Shown here piece after piece: positions 36,770 through 49,119 of a stretch of 64,000 nt of DNA (position 1 is the stretch's first letter; the number at the start of each line of letters is the position of its first letter). A program made the translations under genes and the position numbers. The notes below the pieces were generated by a model that did not search any database, was not told the origin of the DNA, and saw only the letters and a list, made by a program, of their open reading frames with translations. Origin of the DNA: Vombatus ursinus (Eukaryota > Chordata > Mammalia > Diprotodontia > Vombatidae); contig NW_020948739.1 in assembly GCF_900497805.2 (NCBI RefSeq), positions 8,853,420 through 8,917,419 of the forward strand, given 5' to 3'.

Positions 36770-36930
36770 CCCCAGTGGGTATCTCTCAGTGGTTGCATAG
36801 TGACTTAGAAAACTATAAATTAACATTATCTATGTCGTAATATAATTTTACTCATTTTGTTCAACAGTTCCCAATTACATTTTACTCTGGTTAAGGTTGC
36901 ACTTCAGAGTTTTGCTTGTGGTCATTCAGC
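36770..36930 (+). mobile_element. Non-autonomous DNA element with hAT-like ends, partial
   Basis: 'gtgacttagaaaactataaa' 'ttaacattatctatgtcgta' and 'cccaattacattttactctg' match the interior of the copy at 42485-42694. The terminal repeats are poorly kept. Confidence 0.5.
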
Positions 36931-37009
36931 CTCTACTTTAAAGGCTCTCCCACTGACAAGATATCTCACATGCACACGTTAAGATCATGTACAAGAGCAA
37001 ATGTGGCAA

Positions 37010-37195
37010 AGAGAAACAAGTGTTGGATATAGAGTCAGAGGATTCCTATCTCAGCTCTGCTAATTATCACCTATGACACCTCGGCTTAAGTTAAGTTACT
37101 TAAGCTCTAGGCCTATTTCTTGATCTATAAAATGAGAGGGTTTAACTAAATGACCTGAGGTTTTTCTAGCTCTACTTCCATGATCCTATGAATCC
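37010..37195 (+). repeat. MIR-type SINE
   Basis: 'atttcttgatctataaaatg' and 'ctaaatgacctgaggttttt' give the MIR core and terminus. Confidence 0.7.
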
Positions 37196-37595
37196 AAGAA
37201 TGCTTTATAGATACAACCATAGGGGGTAACTTTGTTCAGCAATTCTTTGCTGACTGTCCAGCAAGGGATGAAACAAGAAAAATATTTACCAAATGTATTT
37301 GCCAGTGCCATTCAGGACTGTCCTAAGCAGCAGAATCCTAATTTAAGTAGAATTTCTATAGACCATAGAGTATGCCAGATGCTCCTGTTTACAAATTATA
37401 CTGTGACAACTGCATCAAAAATCATTACTTACAGGGTCTTTTCAATGACATTTTGGTCTTTAAAGAAATCAAGAGAACAATCCACACAACAAGAAGTCGA
37501 AGGAGGATACCCTATACTACAACATGAAATGAATAAGCAGCCCACTAAGGTAGTTTAACACACATCTCAGAAACTGCATTTGGACACCGAGTTCA

Positions 37596-37741
37596 ATTCA
37601 GAATTGAAGGGGGCAGACTGACTTATTTGGAAAATTGCACAGTACTTTCAATGATCCAAAGCTGCTGATGTAAACAACTCATTTTTTTAATTCCAGTGTT
37701 CACACATGATGCAGAATAGCTACAAAGCAAGAAATAAGATA
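37596..37741. repeat. Left direct repeat flanking an L1 fragment
   Basis: This 146-bp sequence ('attcagaattgaagggggca' to 'aagcaagaaataagata') recurs at 38998-39145 with about 89% identity in the same orientation. It is not part of L1. Confidence 0.9.
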
Positions 37742-38997
37742 GAAAGAATTTGTTAAGGCTCCTTCTTCGGCTATTTTCCCAAAAAGTCTATGTAGTATTG
37801 GAATTAATTGTTCTTTAAATGTTTGATAGAATTCGCTTGTAAATCCATCTGGCCCTGGAGATGTTTTCCTAGGGAGTTCATCAATGGCTTGTTCAATTTT
37901 TTTTCCTGAAATGGGGTTATTTAAGTATTTTACTTCCTCTTCTGTTAATTTGGGCAATTTATATTTTTGTAAATATTCATGTCACTAAGATTGTCAAATT
38001 TGTTGGCATACAGTTGGGCAAAATAATTCCTAATTATTGTTTTAATTTCCTCTTCCTTGGTGGTAGATTCACCCTTTTCATTTTTGATGTTGGTAATTTG
38101 GTTTTCTTCTTTCTTTTTTTTAATTAATCAAAGGTTTATCTATTTTATTGGTTTTTTCATAAAACCAGTTCTTAGTTTTATTTATTAGTTCAATAGTTTT
38201 CTTAATTTCAATTTTATTAATTTCTCCTTTAGTTTTCAGTATTTCCAATTTGGTGTTTAATTGAGGATTTTTAATTTGTTGTTTCTCTAATTTTTTAGTT
38301 GTATGCCCAATTCACTGATCTCCACTTTCTCTATTTTATTCATGCAAGCATTAAGAGATAAAGAACTTCCCTTAAGAACTGCTTTCCCTGCATCCCATGA
38401 GTTTGGGTATGCTGTCTCACTATTGTCACTCTCTTGAATGAAGTTACTGATTGTATCTATGATTTGTTGTTTGACCCATTCATTTTTTAGGATTAGATTA
38501 TTTAGTTTCCCGTTATTTTTTAGTGTATCTTTCCATTCTCCTTTATTACATATAATTTTTATCACATCATGATCTGAAAAGGATGCATTTAATCTTTCTG
38601 CATTGGATTAAGAGGTTTTTATGCTTTTCATGGTCAATTTTTGTGTAGGTGCCATGTACTGCTGAGAAAAAAGTATATTCCTTTATATCTCCATTCAATT
38701 TTCTCCAGAGGTCTACCATACCTAACTTTTCTAAAATTTTATTCACCTCCTTAACTTCTTTCTTATTTGTGGTTAGATTTATGTAGTTCAGAGAGGGGGA
38801 GGTTGAGGTCCCCCACTAGTATAGTTTTGTTGTCTATTTCTTCCTGTCACTCCCTGAACTTCTCCTCTAAGAATCTGGATGCTACACCATTTGGTGCATA
38901 TATGTTTAGTAATGATATTACTTCATTGTCTATGGTGCCTTTTAGAAGGATGTAGTTTCCTTCCTTATCTCTTTTGATAAGATTTGTTTTTGCATGG
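37742..38997 (-). repeat. Internal L1 ORF2 fragment (endonuclease end to RT start)
   Basis: The minus strand encodes pieces such as EYTFFSAVHGTYTKIDH-like endonuclease sequence near 38660, NWFYEKTNKIDKPL near 38160, and [12 protein letters not shown]...[15 protein letters not shown] at 37700-37957. Both the 5' part and the whole 3' half with UTR and poly(A) are missing. Frame breaks are present. Confidence 0.9.
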
Positions 38998-39145
38998 ATT
39001 CAGAATTGAAGGGAGCAGACTGACTTATATTTGAAAAACTGCACAGTACCTTCAATGATCTAAGGTTGCTGATGTAAACATTCATTTTTTTAAATGCCAG
39101 TGTTCACCCATGATGCAGTATGGTTACAAAGCAAGAAATAAGATA
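38998..39145. repeat. Right direct repeat flanking an L1 fragment
   Basis: This 148-bp sequence begins exactly where L1 homology stops and is the mate of 37596-37741. Confidence 0.9.
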
Positions 39146-39227
39146 ATCAAAAGATTCAAAACTGTGTATGACCCAAAAGACAATGAAGAGATGCATAGTA
39201 GGTTTAGGCTCCCTTATACTGGTAATA

Positions 39228-39251
39228 TAAGACATCACTATTGATGTCTTA
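39228..39251. repeat. Perfect 10-bp hairpin
   Basis: Arms TAAGACATCA and TGATGTCTTA around a 4-nt loop (CTAT). No terminator or gene context, so probably incidental. Confidence 0.8.
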
Positions 39252-39431
39252 CATACAAGTCATACAAAAAGCATCAAGAATATGTCCCATTGGAAAAGAA
39301 GTATACTGATCAAGTACTAGGGGATACACAAACTATTAGAAGATCTGGAAAAAAGTCCTCCAGTGCACTGAATAGATCCTCTATGAAGAAATCTATATAA
39401 GAACATGGACATATATATAAGGTATACATAT

Positions 39432-39451
39432 ATGTGTGTGTGTGTGTGTGT
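39432..39451. repeat. (TG)n microsatellite
   Basis: About ten uninterrupted TG units, followed by ACACAC, which makes a small palindromic edge. Confidence 0.9.
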
Positions 39452-40179
39452 ACACACATCCAATATATTACATATTATATAAGAATCATGTAGAATATGA
39501 GGGCATGGATGGGTTATAAATTATAGAGATGACAGTGTACACAGAGGGATGAGATCACAATATCAACAGAAGAAAATATTACGTGCTTCATCTAATATAG
39601 GATCATTGGTCTAGCTATATGAAACTTCTAGTTCTAACATTTTAAGACCATACATTTATGTTATATATAATTCATTTGAAAAATGTTCTGTCACTCACAA
39701 TTATACTACTGAGCACAGATTATACCAGTGGGGTACAGATCAGGGATTTTCCCCCTTTTTTCCCATCAGTGATGATAACTATGATCGCATTCATCCCAGC
39801 TGGTTTCTCCTTGTTAACAAGGATGGTCACTTACTGAATAGGAACTGGAAATAATTGGATCAAACTCCTAACTCTGACTTCAATCACTGATAATTTACGA
39901 TTCTAGAAATGAGCAGACAAAAATTTAATAGCATTAGCACACTACTAAACCGCTAACAACTAAAAAATGATGAAAGACTAAAACAATGAAAATTCTCCAA
40001 ATGATATGGAACTCCAAGTTTCATCTATTAGAAATGAAACATGGGACTTAGAAAATATACATGCATTACAAAGTAAGGCTAGTCAAGGATCAACTGCAAA
40101 CAGTTTAGAAAAGATGTCAGAAAGTTTGTTTTTTAATAAATTAGAAAAAATAATGGCCTCTCTACTTCCCCAAAAACAA

Positions 40180-40325
40180 AGTTAATTTAACTCAGGTTGG
40201 AGTCCCCACTTTAACATCAACTAGTCAGGCAACAACCTTCCCTAATTCTCTTTTAGATCTGTTTGTTCATATGTAAAATGATGAAGTTGGTTGCCAAGAT
40301 GGTTTCTAAAATTCTGAAATTCTAC
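40180..40325 (+). repeat. MIR-type SINE
   Basis: 'tttgttcatatgtaaaatga' and 'gccaagatggtttctaaaat' follow the MIR core and end. Confidence 0.6.
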
Positions 40326-40969
40326 GTGATGTAAAAAAACAACCTGACCCATAAAATGACTTACCTACTTAGCAATTTTGAGTCAAATTAGGTAACTGAT
40401 AAAGGAAAATAAGGGAAAAGTGTTATATTGTCATTATTTTAAAAAAATAAATTAAAAATATTTCCTTGATGGACTTCTGGCAGTTAAAACCTAAACAAAA
40501 CCTCTAACAAAGAATCCCCTCAGTCAAAGGACTAAAAATCTAAGGCTGAAATACAACTCCTAGCCAAAAGGAAAAGATTCATATTCCTCTAAGGTTTTTC
40601 TATAAAAAAATTTTCCCCCATAAAAATTTCCTAAAGAATTTGTACTTTCAGTCAAATTAAAAATAAGGCTAGTTTGACTAAGCTTAACTTCACTTTCTTC
40701 TTTCTTTATTGAGTGAAGTACATTAGCCTTTAGAACTTTAACCTAAGAACTTTAATTTAAAGGAGCTTCTCTCCAGCTAAAACACAGAGACAGCCAATAA
40801 GTTTTAGGAAATCCTACATTCTACCCTCAAAGCAAATGTGGAAGAATAGGTTTGAACCCAGAGTTCAAAAAGAAATCACTTAAGGACAGTCTTAGCATAT
40901 GTCTTATGTAATACATAAAATAGTGTCTACAAACACAAAACTATTCATTCTTTAAACTAAAAATATACA

Positions 40970-41110
40970 AAAGCTAGAAAGGCCCTGTGAGATCATACAG
41001 TTCCTATTATTTAACAAATAAGGAAACTGTATCCCTGAGAGATTAAAGTGATTTGCCCATGGCGGATAATGGCATAACAAGGACTAGAATCCTCTTGACA
41101 CTAAACCACC
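40970..41110 (-). repeat. MIR-type SINE
   Basis: 'taacaaataaggaaactgta' and 'taaagtgatttgcccatggc' are antisense MIR. Confidence 0.7.
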
Positions 41111-41289
41111 TCCTCTGGTCTAACCACTTCAACCCTCATCAACTAGGTGATAACCAAGACATCAGTGTGAGACCAAAGAGGATGTCCAAATCCTTACCTT
41201 ACCTTACTGGGGCATAAGAATTTTGATAATGAGCCAACTTAAAATGAAGACTTTTAATATAAAGATAAAATATTTAAAAAAAATAAAAT

Positions 41290-41525
41290 TGACATTATAT
41301 TTAAGCACTATAAAGTTCAAAAAGCCTTTTATATACATTATCTCATTTGAACTTTACAACCACTCTGAGGTAGGTGCTACAGGCACACTTATTTTAGAGA
41401 AGAAAAAAGGAGGAGAGAGAAATTAAGTCATATGCTCATCTCAACACAACTGAGATATATATGTCAAAGGTAATACTTGAACCAAGATCTTTCCTGCAAG
41501 TGTAGCACTCTATCCAGAAAGCCCC
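41290..41525 (-). repeat. MIR-type SINE
   Basis: 'tacattatctcatttgaact', 'actctgaggtaggtgctaca' and 'gtgtagcactctatccagaa' are antisense MIR, near full length. Confidence 0.8.
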
Positions 41526-41619
41526 ATGTCTCTCTAAATCCTATTCATGATTGGAAGTGGTAAAAGAGAAAGGGTTGGAAATGCTTTTGACAGTGATACC
41601 CCTTCCGCCGCTCCCCCCC

Positions 41620-41765
41620 CCAAAAAAAGGTGTTGGTCTGGACTTGTGATTTTATCAGTATGGAGAACTCCTAGGCTGAAAACTCTCCTGATTAATACAG
41701 ATCAGCAACTCAGATCTACAATTCAGACTGAAGAGATTTTATCCCATAGAGAGTTTATAGTCAAT
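41620..41765 (+). repeat. Unnamed old SINE-like repeat, weak
   Basis: 'acttgtgattttatcagtat' to 'acagatcagcaactcagatc' resembles a mammal-wide SINE segment I cannot name with certainty. Confidence 0.35.
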
Positions 41766-41771
41766 AGGGGC

Positions 41772-41834
41772 ACACAAAAATGCTCAAATAAAACTTTATA
41801 CATATATATATGTTTTATTTGAGCATTTTTGTGT
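41772..41834. repeat. Perfect inverted repeat, 23-bp arms
   Basis: The arms at 41772-41794 and 41812-41834 are exact reverse complements, separated by a 17-bp AT-rich spacer. A TA/CA microsatellite follows at once. The element can form a cruciform or RNA hairpin. Confidence 0.95.
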
Positions 41835-41850
41835 ATATATATGTATTGAT

Positions 41851-41858
<8 letters not shown>

Positions 41859-41882
<24 letters not shown>
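41859..41882. repeat. (AC)n microsatellite
   Basis: About twelve units, directly downstream of TA-rich sequence next to the inverted repeat. Confidence 0.92.
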
Positions 41883-41883
<1 letters not shown>

Positions 41884-42484
41884 GAGCACATTATCTACCT
41901 AAATTCTGATATGTATGGAGTTTCTATGAATGATAAGGAGTTATTGGTAAATCTGAAATAAAATTCTACACCAACTAAAAACTTTAACATGAATATTAAA
42001 ATAGCTTTGAAATATTTACTGACTTTACTATGAGGAATAAGTATTTCAAATAAAGATAATACAATTAAGAAGAACTGATAAGACAACTTAGCAACTGTGG
42101 CCTCATACCCAAGTGGCTATATGCCAGTTGGGATCCCCTGGCAGCTGTAGATCTGAGGTACAAGCTAACAGTATGCAGGGTTAATCTCTGTCTATAAATA
42201 CTGAAGGGAAAAAAGACAGTCCCACAAAAATCCCCCAAGTACTTCTTCCATCTCCTACTACTGTCCCCACACTTAAATAACATTAAGCTACTCAGAACTG
42301 GACAGAAAAACTTTGGATGCAATCCACATTTCCAAAAGTAAGATGATAGTCTTAGCTACACCTTAACGTGCCTTTAGGGAGGCAAAGAGACTGGACCTCT
42401 AGGTAATTCCCAAATATGGAAACTCCTAATACTAAAGCATAGGGGCACCTTTTCTGCAACTTAGTCTAAGACAGTTGCCTACAG

Positions 42485-42694
42485 CAATGGTGTAAAACTC
42501 AAAAAGAAAGAGATCCCAGCTGGCCACATATTGCCTTAGAAAACCTCAAATTCACATTGTCTATGTTTATTGCATTATATTTTTACTTTTTTATTAAACA
42601 TTTTCCAATTACATTTTAAACTACTTCAGGCCCAAATCAGGAGTTTTGCAGGATGCTTGAGTTTTGCAGGGATTCGTTTGATACCTCTGGCCTA
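42485..42694 (+). mobile_element. Non-autonomous DNA element with hAT-like ends
   Basis: Left end 'caatggtgtaaaactcaaa', right end 'gtttgatacctctg', forming imperfect inverted repeats of the CAGGGGTGTCAAAC type. The interior 'ttccaattacattttaaact' is shared with copies at 15772 and 36770. Confidence 0.6.
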
Positions 42695-42869
42695 GAACAC
42701 AGAGAGTTAGTGTCTTGCCTGGTTTAGTTTCTTGATTTCAAGACCTACTTTTCAATCACCTCACTGCCTCTTGACTCTTTATCCCAGTATTTTTTTTCTT
42801 TTGCAAACAAAAAACCTTATTTAAAACAAAAGGCTTATACAGTGTTAAACCTATCTTCACTCAGGTTAT

Positions 42870-43100
42870 AACTAGTATGTATATAACACTTTGAGGTCTG
42901 CAAAGACCTTTACTTATCTAAATTGATCCTCAAAACAACCCTGTGAAATAGGTGCTATCATTCCCATTTTACAGATTTAGAAACTGAGGCTGAAAAGAGG
43001 GTGACTTGTCCAGGATCACACAGCTATCAGCTGTCAAGTGTCTGAGGCAAAATTCAAATTCAGGTCTTCCTGACTCAGGTCCACACTTTTATTCATTACA
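42870..43100 (-). repeat. MIR-type SINE
   Basis: 'cattttacagatttagaaac' 'tgaggctgaaaagagggtga' and 'ccaggatcacacagctatca': a well-preserved antisense copy. Confidence 0.9.
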
Positions 43101-44707
43101 GGTCTTCTATTACATTCAGATGCCTGCTTATATATGAACATAAACACCTGGTTGCTAATAGCATCTCTTATTCTTGTAAATCTAAACTTTTATCAGATAG
43201 TAGGAAATGTAAAGATTACCACAGCTACTGTTTTCTATTACATTCAACTATATAAGAGGCAGCAGATAAAGCTTCTTTTTTCCACACTTCATTAATTCAG
43301 CTATATGAACAATCAAGAGGAAAACTTATAAATGGACAGGCAGGGAAACCTACAAGCACAAGCTCACACTTCCTTGCGTCAATCAGCTCCAGAAGAGACG
43401 AGAGCTGCTACTTCCACACCCCAGTCACACATTTACACTCCACACTCTACATTCCAATCTACATTTTATCCGATTTTTCCCCCATATCCAGAACCAGACT
43501 AATAGAATGACTGAACTGACAGTCCAATGTCTGTGATTTGTGCCCTACAATCAGGGTGTTAACTTACATAGAGTTTCAAAGATACTTATGGGAAAGGGAG
43601 AAGAAAAAATAGACCCAACACTATTAGCAACAGACTTTATGTTTATAGTGGTTCAATGTGATATAACATCAATTTGCAAACTGTTTAAAACCAGGGAAAC
43701 CACTTGGCAACATGGTCTTTCACTATCTGCTGCCATCAATAAAGCAAAGCAATGTGTTTAAGTCATTTTAACACCACAAAGAAACCCCAGGCTTTGACAA
43801 TTAATCTCTCCACTAAAAGTGAAATGCACAAGTCCAGAAATTTTAAATTAACTATTATATTTTCCAACAGTATTCAGAGATTGACTCTTTCATAAAATCA
43901 GTTTAGTAATCTCATTTCCCCTATCAGAAGTCCCTCCTCCCAAAAAAAACCCTATCATTCCTAAAGATCATCCTAAAATGGACAAAAGGAAAGTGTATCA
44001 TCATTACCCAAATCAAAATGGAAATTTTTGGAAATTTAAAAAGGAATAATAAAGTAGTATCGGTAGAAACCAAAAAGGACAACTGCATTAGCACTAACTC
44101 CACTCATGAAACTTATAAAGAAAGTACAAATTCTTTTTAAAAATAATATGCTAAAGGTTCTTATCCTTTTCTCTCCAAAATGGAAGAATATGCATATTCA
44201 GAAGTACACTGACTTTAAATAGGAACCCTGACCACAGAGCCATCAATAGCATTTACACAAGGGGAACGGAAAGGGGGAACTGGTCCTAAAAATAGCTTGC
44301 AAATGTCATAAATATGCCAATAGGTCATTACTACAGAATATATATAAATATACTGTATATGTGTATACATTTATGTATATGTACCTATCTGTTACCTCCT
44401 ATTCTTTCTGCCCTAGCATCAGTGTATTCTAGCAACTTATTACTTAGGACATGTGGTAGTGATGAAGAAGACAACTGCAATGTGAAGTCATGTACCTTCT
44501 TTTGGAAACCACAGAAGAACAACAATATAGTTTTCTGCTCTTCCAGAAAGAACAACAATAAAACTCAAGATCACCATCCTTAAAAACTAAAAAAAAAAAA
44601 AAACACACACAAAAAAAAAAACACAAGTATTCCTTTCCTTCTCCCCTCAACCATTCTCCTCCCACATACATGTTGAACTAAGGGATAAAACAAAGCAATC
44701 ATTGATA
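43101..44707. other. Intronic stretch without recognised features
   Basis: AT-rich single-copy-looking DNA with an A-rich patch at 44586-44625. Open frames of 73-89 codons carry no motif. Confidence 0.45.
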
Positions 44708-44840
44708 AAGATTTACAGTTGTTCACATTTATGTAGTAATTCATAGTTTACAAATAGCTTTCTTCACAACCACCTTATAAATTAGACAGTACAAGTATTA
44801 TTCCCATTTCACACACAAGGAAAGGTCAAAGAGGTCCATG
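44708..44840 (-). repeat. MIR-type SINE
   Basis: 'caaccaccttataaattaga' and 'ttcccatttcacacacaagg' are antisense MIR. Confidence 0.65.
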
Positions 44841-45382
44841 GAAACAAAGATAGTTGATATATACAAGATCAACTATATGCACAGCCCAGCCCTCAGTCTT
44901 TTTCTGTCAAAAACCTGCAGTCTTCAGTTATCTGTAATTAATTTTAATATTTAGACATTTAAATAGTTCAATGCTAATTTCTTTTAATTTTTTTCCACAA
45001 TTCTAAAGTTTGCTCTTTTCTTAAAAGCTAATAAATCATTTCAGATAGGGCCTACTAACAAGACATTTTTCATACCGTATTGTTTTAAATGCCAACTGCA
45101 AAGCAAATTAACTTGGGAAAATGCCCCCACAAAGTCTGCCTTACCTTTACACACCAAAGCAGCCTCCAGGGTTTTGATTTACTCTAGAGAAAGTCTAGAA
45201 ACCTGATTTAGTTTAAAACTCCCAGACCACCACAGAATGGACTACATCCTTACAAATGAAACTAGAAAAATTCAAGTCTAACAGATTTCTGAACAACATG
45301 ATTAAGGAAAACAACAAATTCTTAAAATACCTGTTACAAAATCATGTCTCTAGTTACTCTGCTTTAGTCTTTATGTTGCCAA

Positions 45383-45409
45383 GATAGAAAGATAGATAGA
45401 TAGATAGAT
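45383..45409. repeat. (GATA)n microsatellite
   Basis: About six units, the first carrying a substitution. Confidence 0.9.
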
Positions 45410-45826
45410 CAGATGATGCTTAAAGAGAGTGGGCAGAAAAATTCTTGTCAAAGCATTCAAGCTATACTGCTTTGTTGGATACTACCACAATTTATGTCTA
45501 GCAATTCAGATTCTCACTGAAATTCCAAAATTTTTCTGTTTGTTATATTTGTAGAAGTTGACTCTTCAAAATCAAGCAAGAATCAATATCAAGAAAAATG
45601 TCATTTTTTTTAAAAGGGTGCTGGTGCTCTACTTGCTGATAAAAGATTTCTTAGCATTTTAACATAACAAGGATATTAACATCTAGAGAAGCTAAAATCA
45701 TTTTAATAAGGCAAGAAATTACATCAGCAACCAAATTAAGTTTTTCAAAGTAAAACCAAAATAAATATTTATTTATAAATTGAAATATCAATATCTAATA
45801 TAGCTTAAATGTGAAGATGCTTCCAG

Positions 45827-45868
45827 TGCATTAACTATTAATTTGACAATGCATTAACTATTAATTTA
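45827..45868. repeat. 23-bp tandem duplication
   Basis: 'tgcattaactattaattt' occurs twice, spaced 23 bp, without mismatch in that part. Confidence 0.9.
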
Positions 45869-47204
45869 TCACCAGTTCTATGAATTTATCACTACTAAAA
45901 AAAATTCTATTAAAAAGTCAGAGAATAAAACAAATTCCTCTTTAAACTTAAGAAAATGGGTGTGATTTATACCAAAGTCCAGTTTTGCAACAAAACCAAC
46001 TTTATGCTGACCTAATCAAAGACACAGATTAATATGAATTATTTTTAAAATTTTTCACTTGATTTACTCTCATCACTGAATGTGCTCTACAAACCATCAC
46101 TTTTTTCAAGTCTCCTGTTTCGAACCATCATAATATAATCATTAATACAAACTGATGTTACACCTTTCAGAATAATAAATCAAGCTGGGAGTGAGAGGGC
46201 ACAGGAGGAGAAACTGAGAATCACAGAAGCAGCGATAGAGAGACTTCAAGATCTCCAATAGTCCTTTATCTTTCTTCTGGTTATGGTCACAATCAAGCCA
46301 AATGAATGTTCATTGAAACACAGACCTTGGACCCTAAAGGAATGTTAGAAAATATCCAATCCAACAATGACCAATGACAAAATACCAACGACAATCTTGA
46401 GTTAAGATTCTATAACCTCCCTTAGGCAGTGCTAGAACAAGGACTATTTCTTTGCTGCCCTCCACACTCAAAAGGCTATTTACAAAAACTAACCCAAATA
46501 ACCTCCCAGTTTAGAAGAAATAAGAGAAGCTCCATGATGGAAGGGTATTTTACTCGTTCATACCTCAATTTATCAAGTTAGTATAGTACATGAATATAAT
46601 GAGATATTAGGTTTAAAAAAAAAACCTAGTTCTCTGGTACAAAAATTAACTGAAGCTTAAGACTATTCTACTAGCAATGCAAAAGTATTCCCTTAAACAT
46701 AAACAACGTGGTTCCCTTCAATGTAGTTCAAAACAGTCTCAAGTGACTAAACTTCCCTTTGGAGACTATTCCCTAACCTAATCATTAAGTCAGGAATTTT
46801 TCCTTTCTTAATTTCATCCCCATTACTCCCAGTTACACCCCTGTGTACTGTATTAATTATTACTCAGTTTTGTTTACATCTTTTTATCAGCATTTACACA
46901 CTGAGGTTTCCTTCAATCATTTTTTGATTTACAAGACTGACTTGGATTTGTTTTTTTTCCATTTCTAAGTTATCCAGCCTACACTTGTTTTTTAATCTTT
47001 CTTCTCCTGTCCAACTTTCCTTAATTTCTGAGACCTCTTGAACTTGCTCTGATTTGTCAACATCTTTCCATACCAAAGTACCCCAAATTAAATGCTATTG
47101 GGCCCTCTTTTTTTGGGGTATAACACAATGAAATGGTGAGTAACAACTAAAACCCCTTATCACAACCTCATTTATTTCGTCTCACAGCAATGCTTGTCTT
47201 ATTG

Positions 47205-47425
47205 GCTACTACCTATTTTGTCATGTCTGACTCTTTGTGACCCCATTTGGGTTTTCTTGGCAAACATACTGAAGTAGTTTCCTTCTCCAGCTCATTTTAC
47301 AAATGAGGAAATTGAGGCAAACAGTGTTAAGTGACTTGCCCAAGGTCACACAGCTGGTAAGAACAAGGCTGGATTTGAACTCAGTCTTTCTAACTCCAGG
47401 CTCAATGCTCCATCCACTGCCCATA
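47205..47425 (-). repeat. tRNA SINE with RTE-like tail
   Basis: Antisense: the tail 'tgactctttgtgaccccatt' 'tgggttttcttggcaaacat' comes first, then 'aagtgacttgcccaaggtca' and the head 'caatgctccatccactgccc'. Confidence 0.9.
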
Positions 47426-48374
47426 ATAACTACATATTTACTATGGGCAAAGTAGCCCATAATAAGCGACACATCATCCCCTTTTAATGTTAATACAGCC
47501 TGAGTATCAAGAGTAGAACTAACTTACCTAAACAAGGGACACCCCGTAGCAAGTCCAAATTCAAGTTCTTCTCAGGAGAACGGATATTAAAATAAAAATT
47601 ATTATACTGTATTGTTTTAATTCCCTCAACAGTGGATGTAATAAGAATTAGTACGGTACACAAAACTGATAACTTTTTAAGAACTGAAAGTATTTTTCAT
47701 GTGGGTGGTCTAATCTTGTAAATATTTGAAACAACCATTTAAAGTAATTTCTTCCTTTATTTTTTCCTCAAAGGTCCGTGTTTTCTACCACAACCCCTAA
47801 AATCAGTGTTAAGGCACTCAATAAAGGGTCAGTACTTTCATTATTTACTAACAGAAAAAAGGCAACATCTTAACTAAGATTTTGTCAAGTTAAGTAGAAA
47901 GAACAATGACACATTTTACCCTATATTGTTTGAAAATTAAGGCCACCTTACCTTGGCAGTAATTTAAAATCTTAAATTACCTATATTTGCTCTTTGCAAT
48001 GTAATTTTTCTAAGTCCTTTTACTACACAAAAGTGAGCTACCACCAGGAATGGGAGCTCAGGCCTAAAAATGACAATCTATAAAAGTCTCTCTGGGTTCC
48101 TGTTCTATTTGTAAAAATGAAAAATATACCACTTGCTATCAGTTCAAGGTATTGAGTATGTTACTGGAAAGAGGTATTTTCAGAAGTGTATATTGTTTAT
48201 ACTATTTATACAAAAATCATTAGGGAGTCCTTGTAAGAGTATCTTACAAGTGAAACTGACTTATAACACAAGGTCATTTTGGAACTTCAGTAATTAAAGC
48301 CTTTGAATTTACTCCAATTCTAATCCATCTTTAAAAAAAAAAACACTAAATTCTATTCTATACCAAACACTAAG
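47426..48374. other. Intronic stretch without recognised features
   Basis: AT-rich, nothing supported. Confidence 0.45.
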
Positions 48375-48561
48375 GCATCATAGAGTACTGAAAAAAGACG
48401 GTTTGCTGAATTTGGAATCAGAGGACTCGAATTCAAATCCCAGATCTGCCACTAAACCTTAGGCAAAGTGCCTTGAAGCCTGGAGCTTCCTTATCCATAA
48501 AAATAAAGGAATTTAGGTTAGAGGACCTCTAAATCCCTTTTGACTAAATCTACGTGATCTT
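48375..48561 (+). repeat. MIR-type SINE
   Basis: 'attcaaatcccagatctgcc', 'gagcttccttatccataaaa' and 'ggttagaggacctctaaatc' match MIR. Confidence 0.8.
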
Positions 48562-48574
48562 AAGAGTGCTTTTT

Positions 48575-48731
48575 GGGGCAACTAGATGGCTCAGTGGATA
48601 AAGCTCCAGCCTTGGAGTCAGGAGGACCTGAGTTCAAATCCAGCCTCAGACACTTGACACTTACTAGCTGTGTGACCCTGGGCAAGTCACTTAACCCCAA
48701 TTGCCCAAAACAAAACAAAAAAAAAAAAAAA
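48575..48731 (+). mobile_element. WSINE1-like SINE with target-site duplication
   Basis: 'ggggcaactagatggctcag' through 'cacttaaccccaattgccca' and A-rich tail. It is flanked by AAGAGTGCTTT (48562-48572) and AAGAGTGTTTT (48732-48742), an 11-bp duplication with one difference. Confidence 0.93.
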
Positions 48732-49119
48732 AAGAGTGTTTTAAAAGTCTTTTTTTCATAAATTATTCTAAAAAATTAGAGTTTTCTTTAACATAACAGC
48801 ACATTTCACTGCCCAAAAGAAAACACTACTTTCCATGTTCTACTTCAAATAGCAATTTCACGTTTGTGGTGAACTCTCATGAGTTCAGCACGTGCCAGTA
48901 TCCATGATATCAACAGCATTCCTTAAACAAATTATCTTTGCCCTTAATCCAGCCATAGAAATGCTCAAGAAAAATACTTTACCCCTCCCCTAATACTTCC
49001 ACACCTCATCCCATTCTTCAAATAAAGTATTATATAAATCTAATCCCTGATTAAATTGCAAAACTGTTACAGAGAACTGATGGAGAAGTCTAGGATAATA
49101 GAAATACTCTCAAAAAAGA

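Larger units (their letters stand above)
39146..40179. other. Intronic stretch, mostly unrecognised
   Basis: It contains the hairpin at 39228 and the TG run at 39432. The remainder looks like old, unclassifiable intron. Confidence 0.4.
44841..47204. other. Intronic stretch, repeat-poor
   Basis: Apart from the GATA run and the small tandem noted, I recognise nothing. No exon was seen. Confidence 0.4.

Noticed and set aside
39228-39251. Hairpin considered as a terminator or miRNA precursor
   Set aside because: A 10-bp stem is too short for a pre-miRNA, and rho-independent terminators do not apply in a mammal.
45383-45409. Short-period repeats considered as a CRISPR or regulatory array
   Set aside because: They are a plain GATA microsatellite. 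No spacer-repeat structure exists anywhere in the window.
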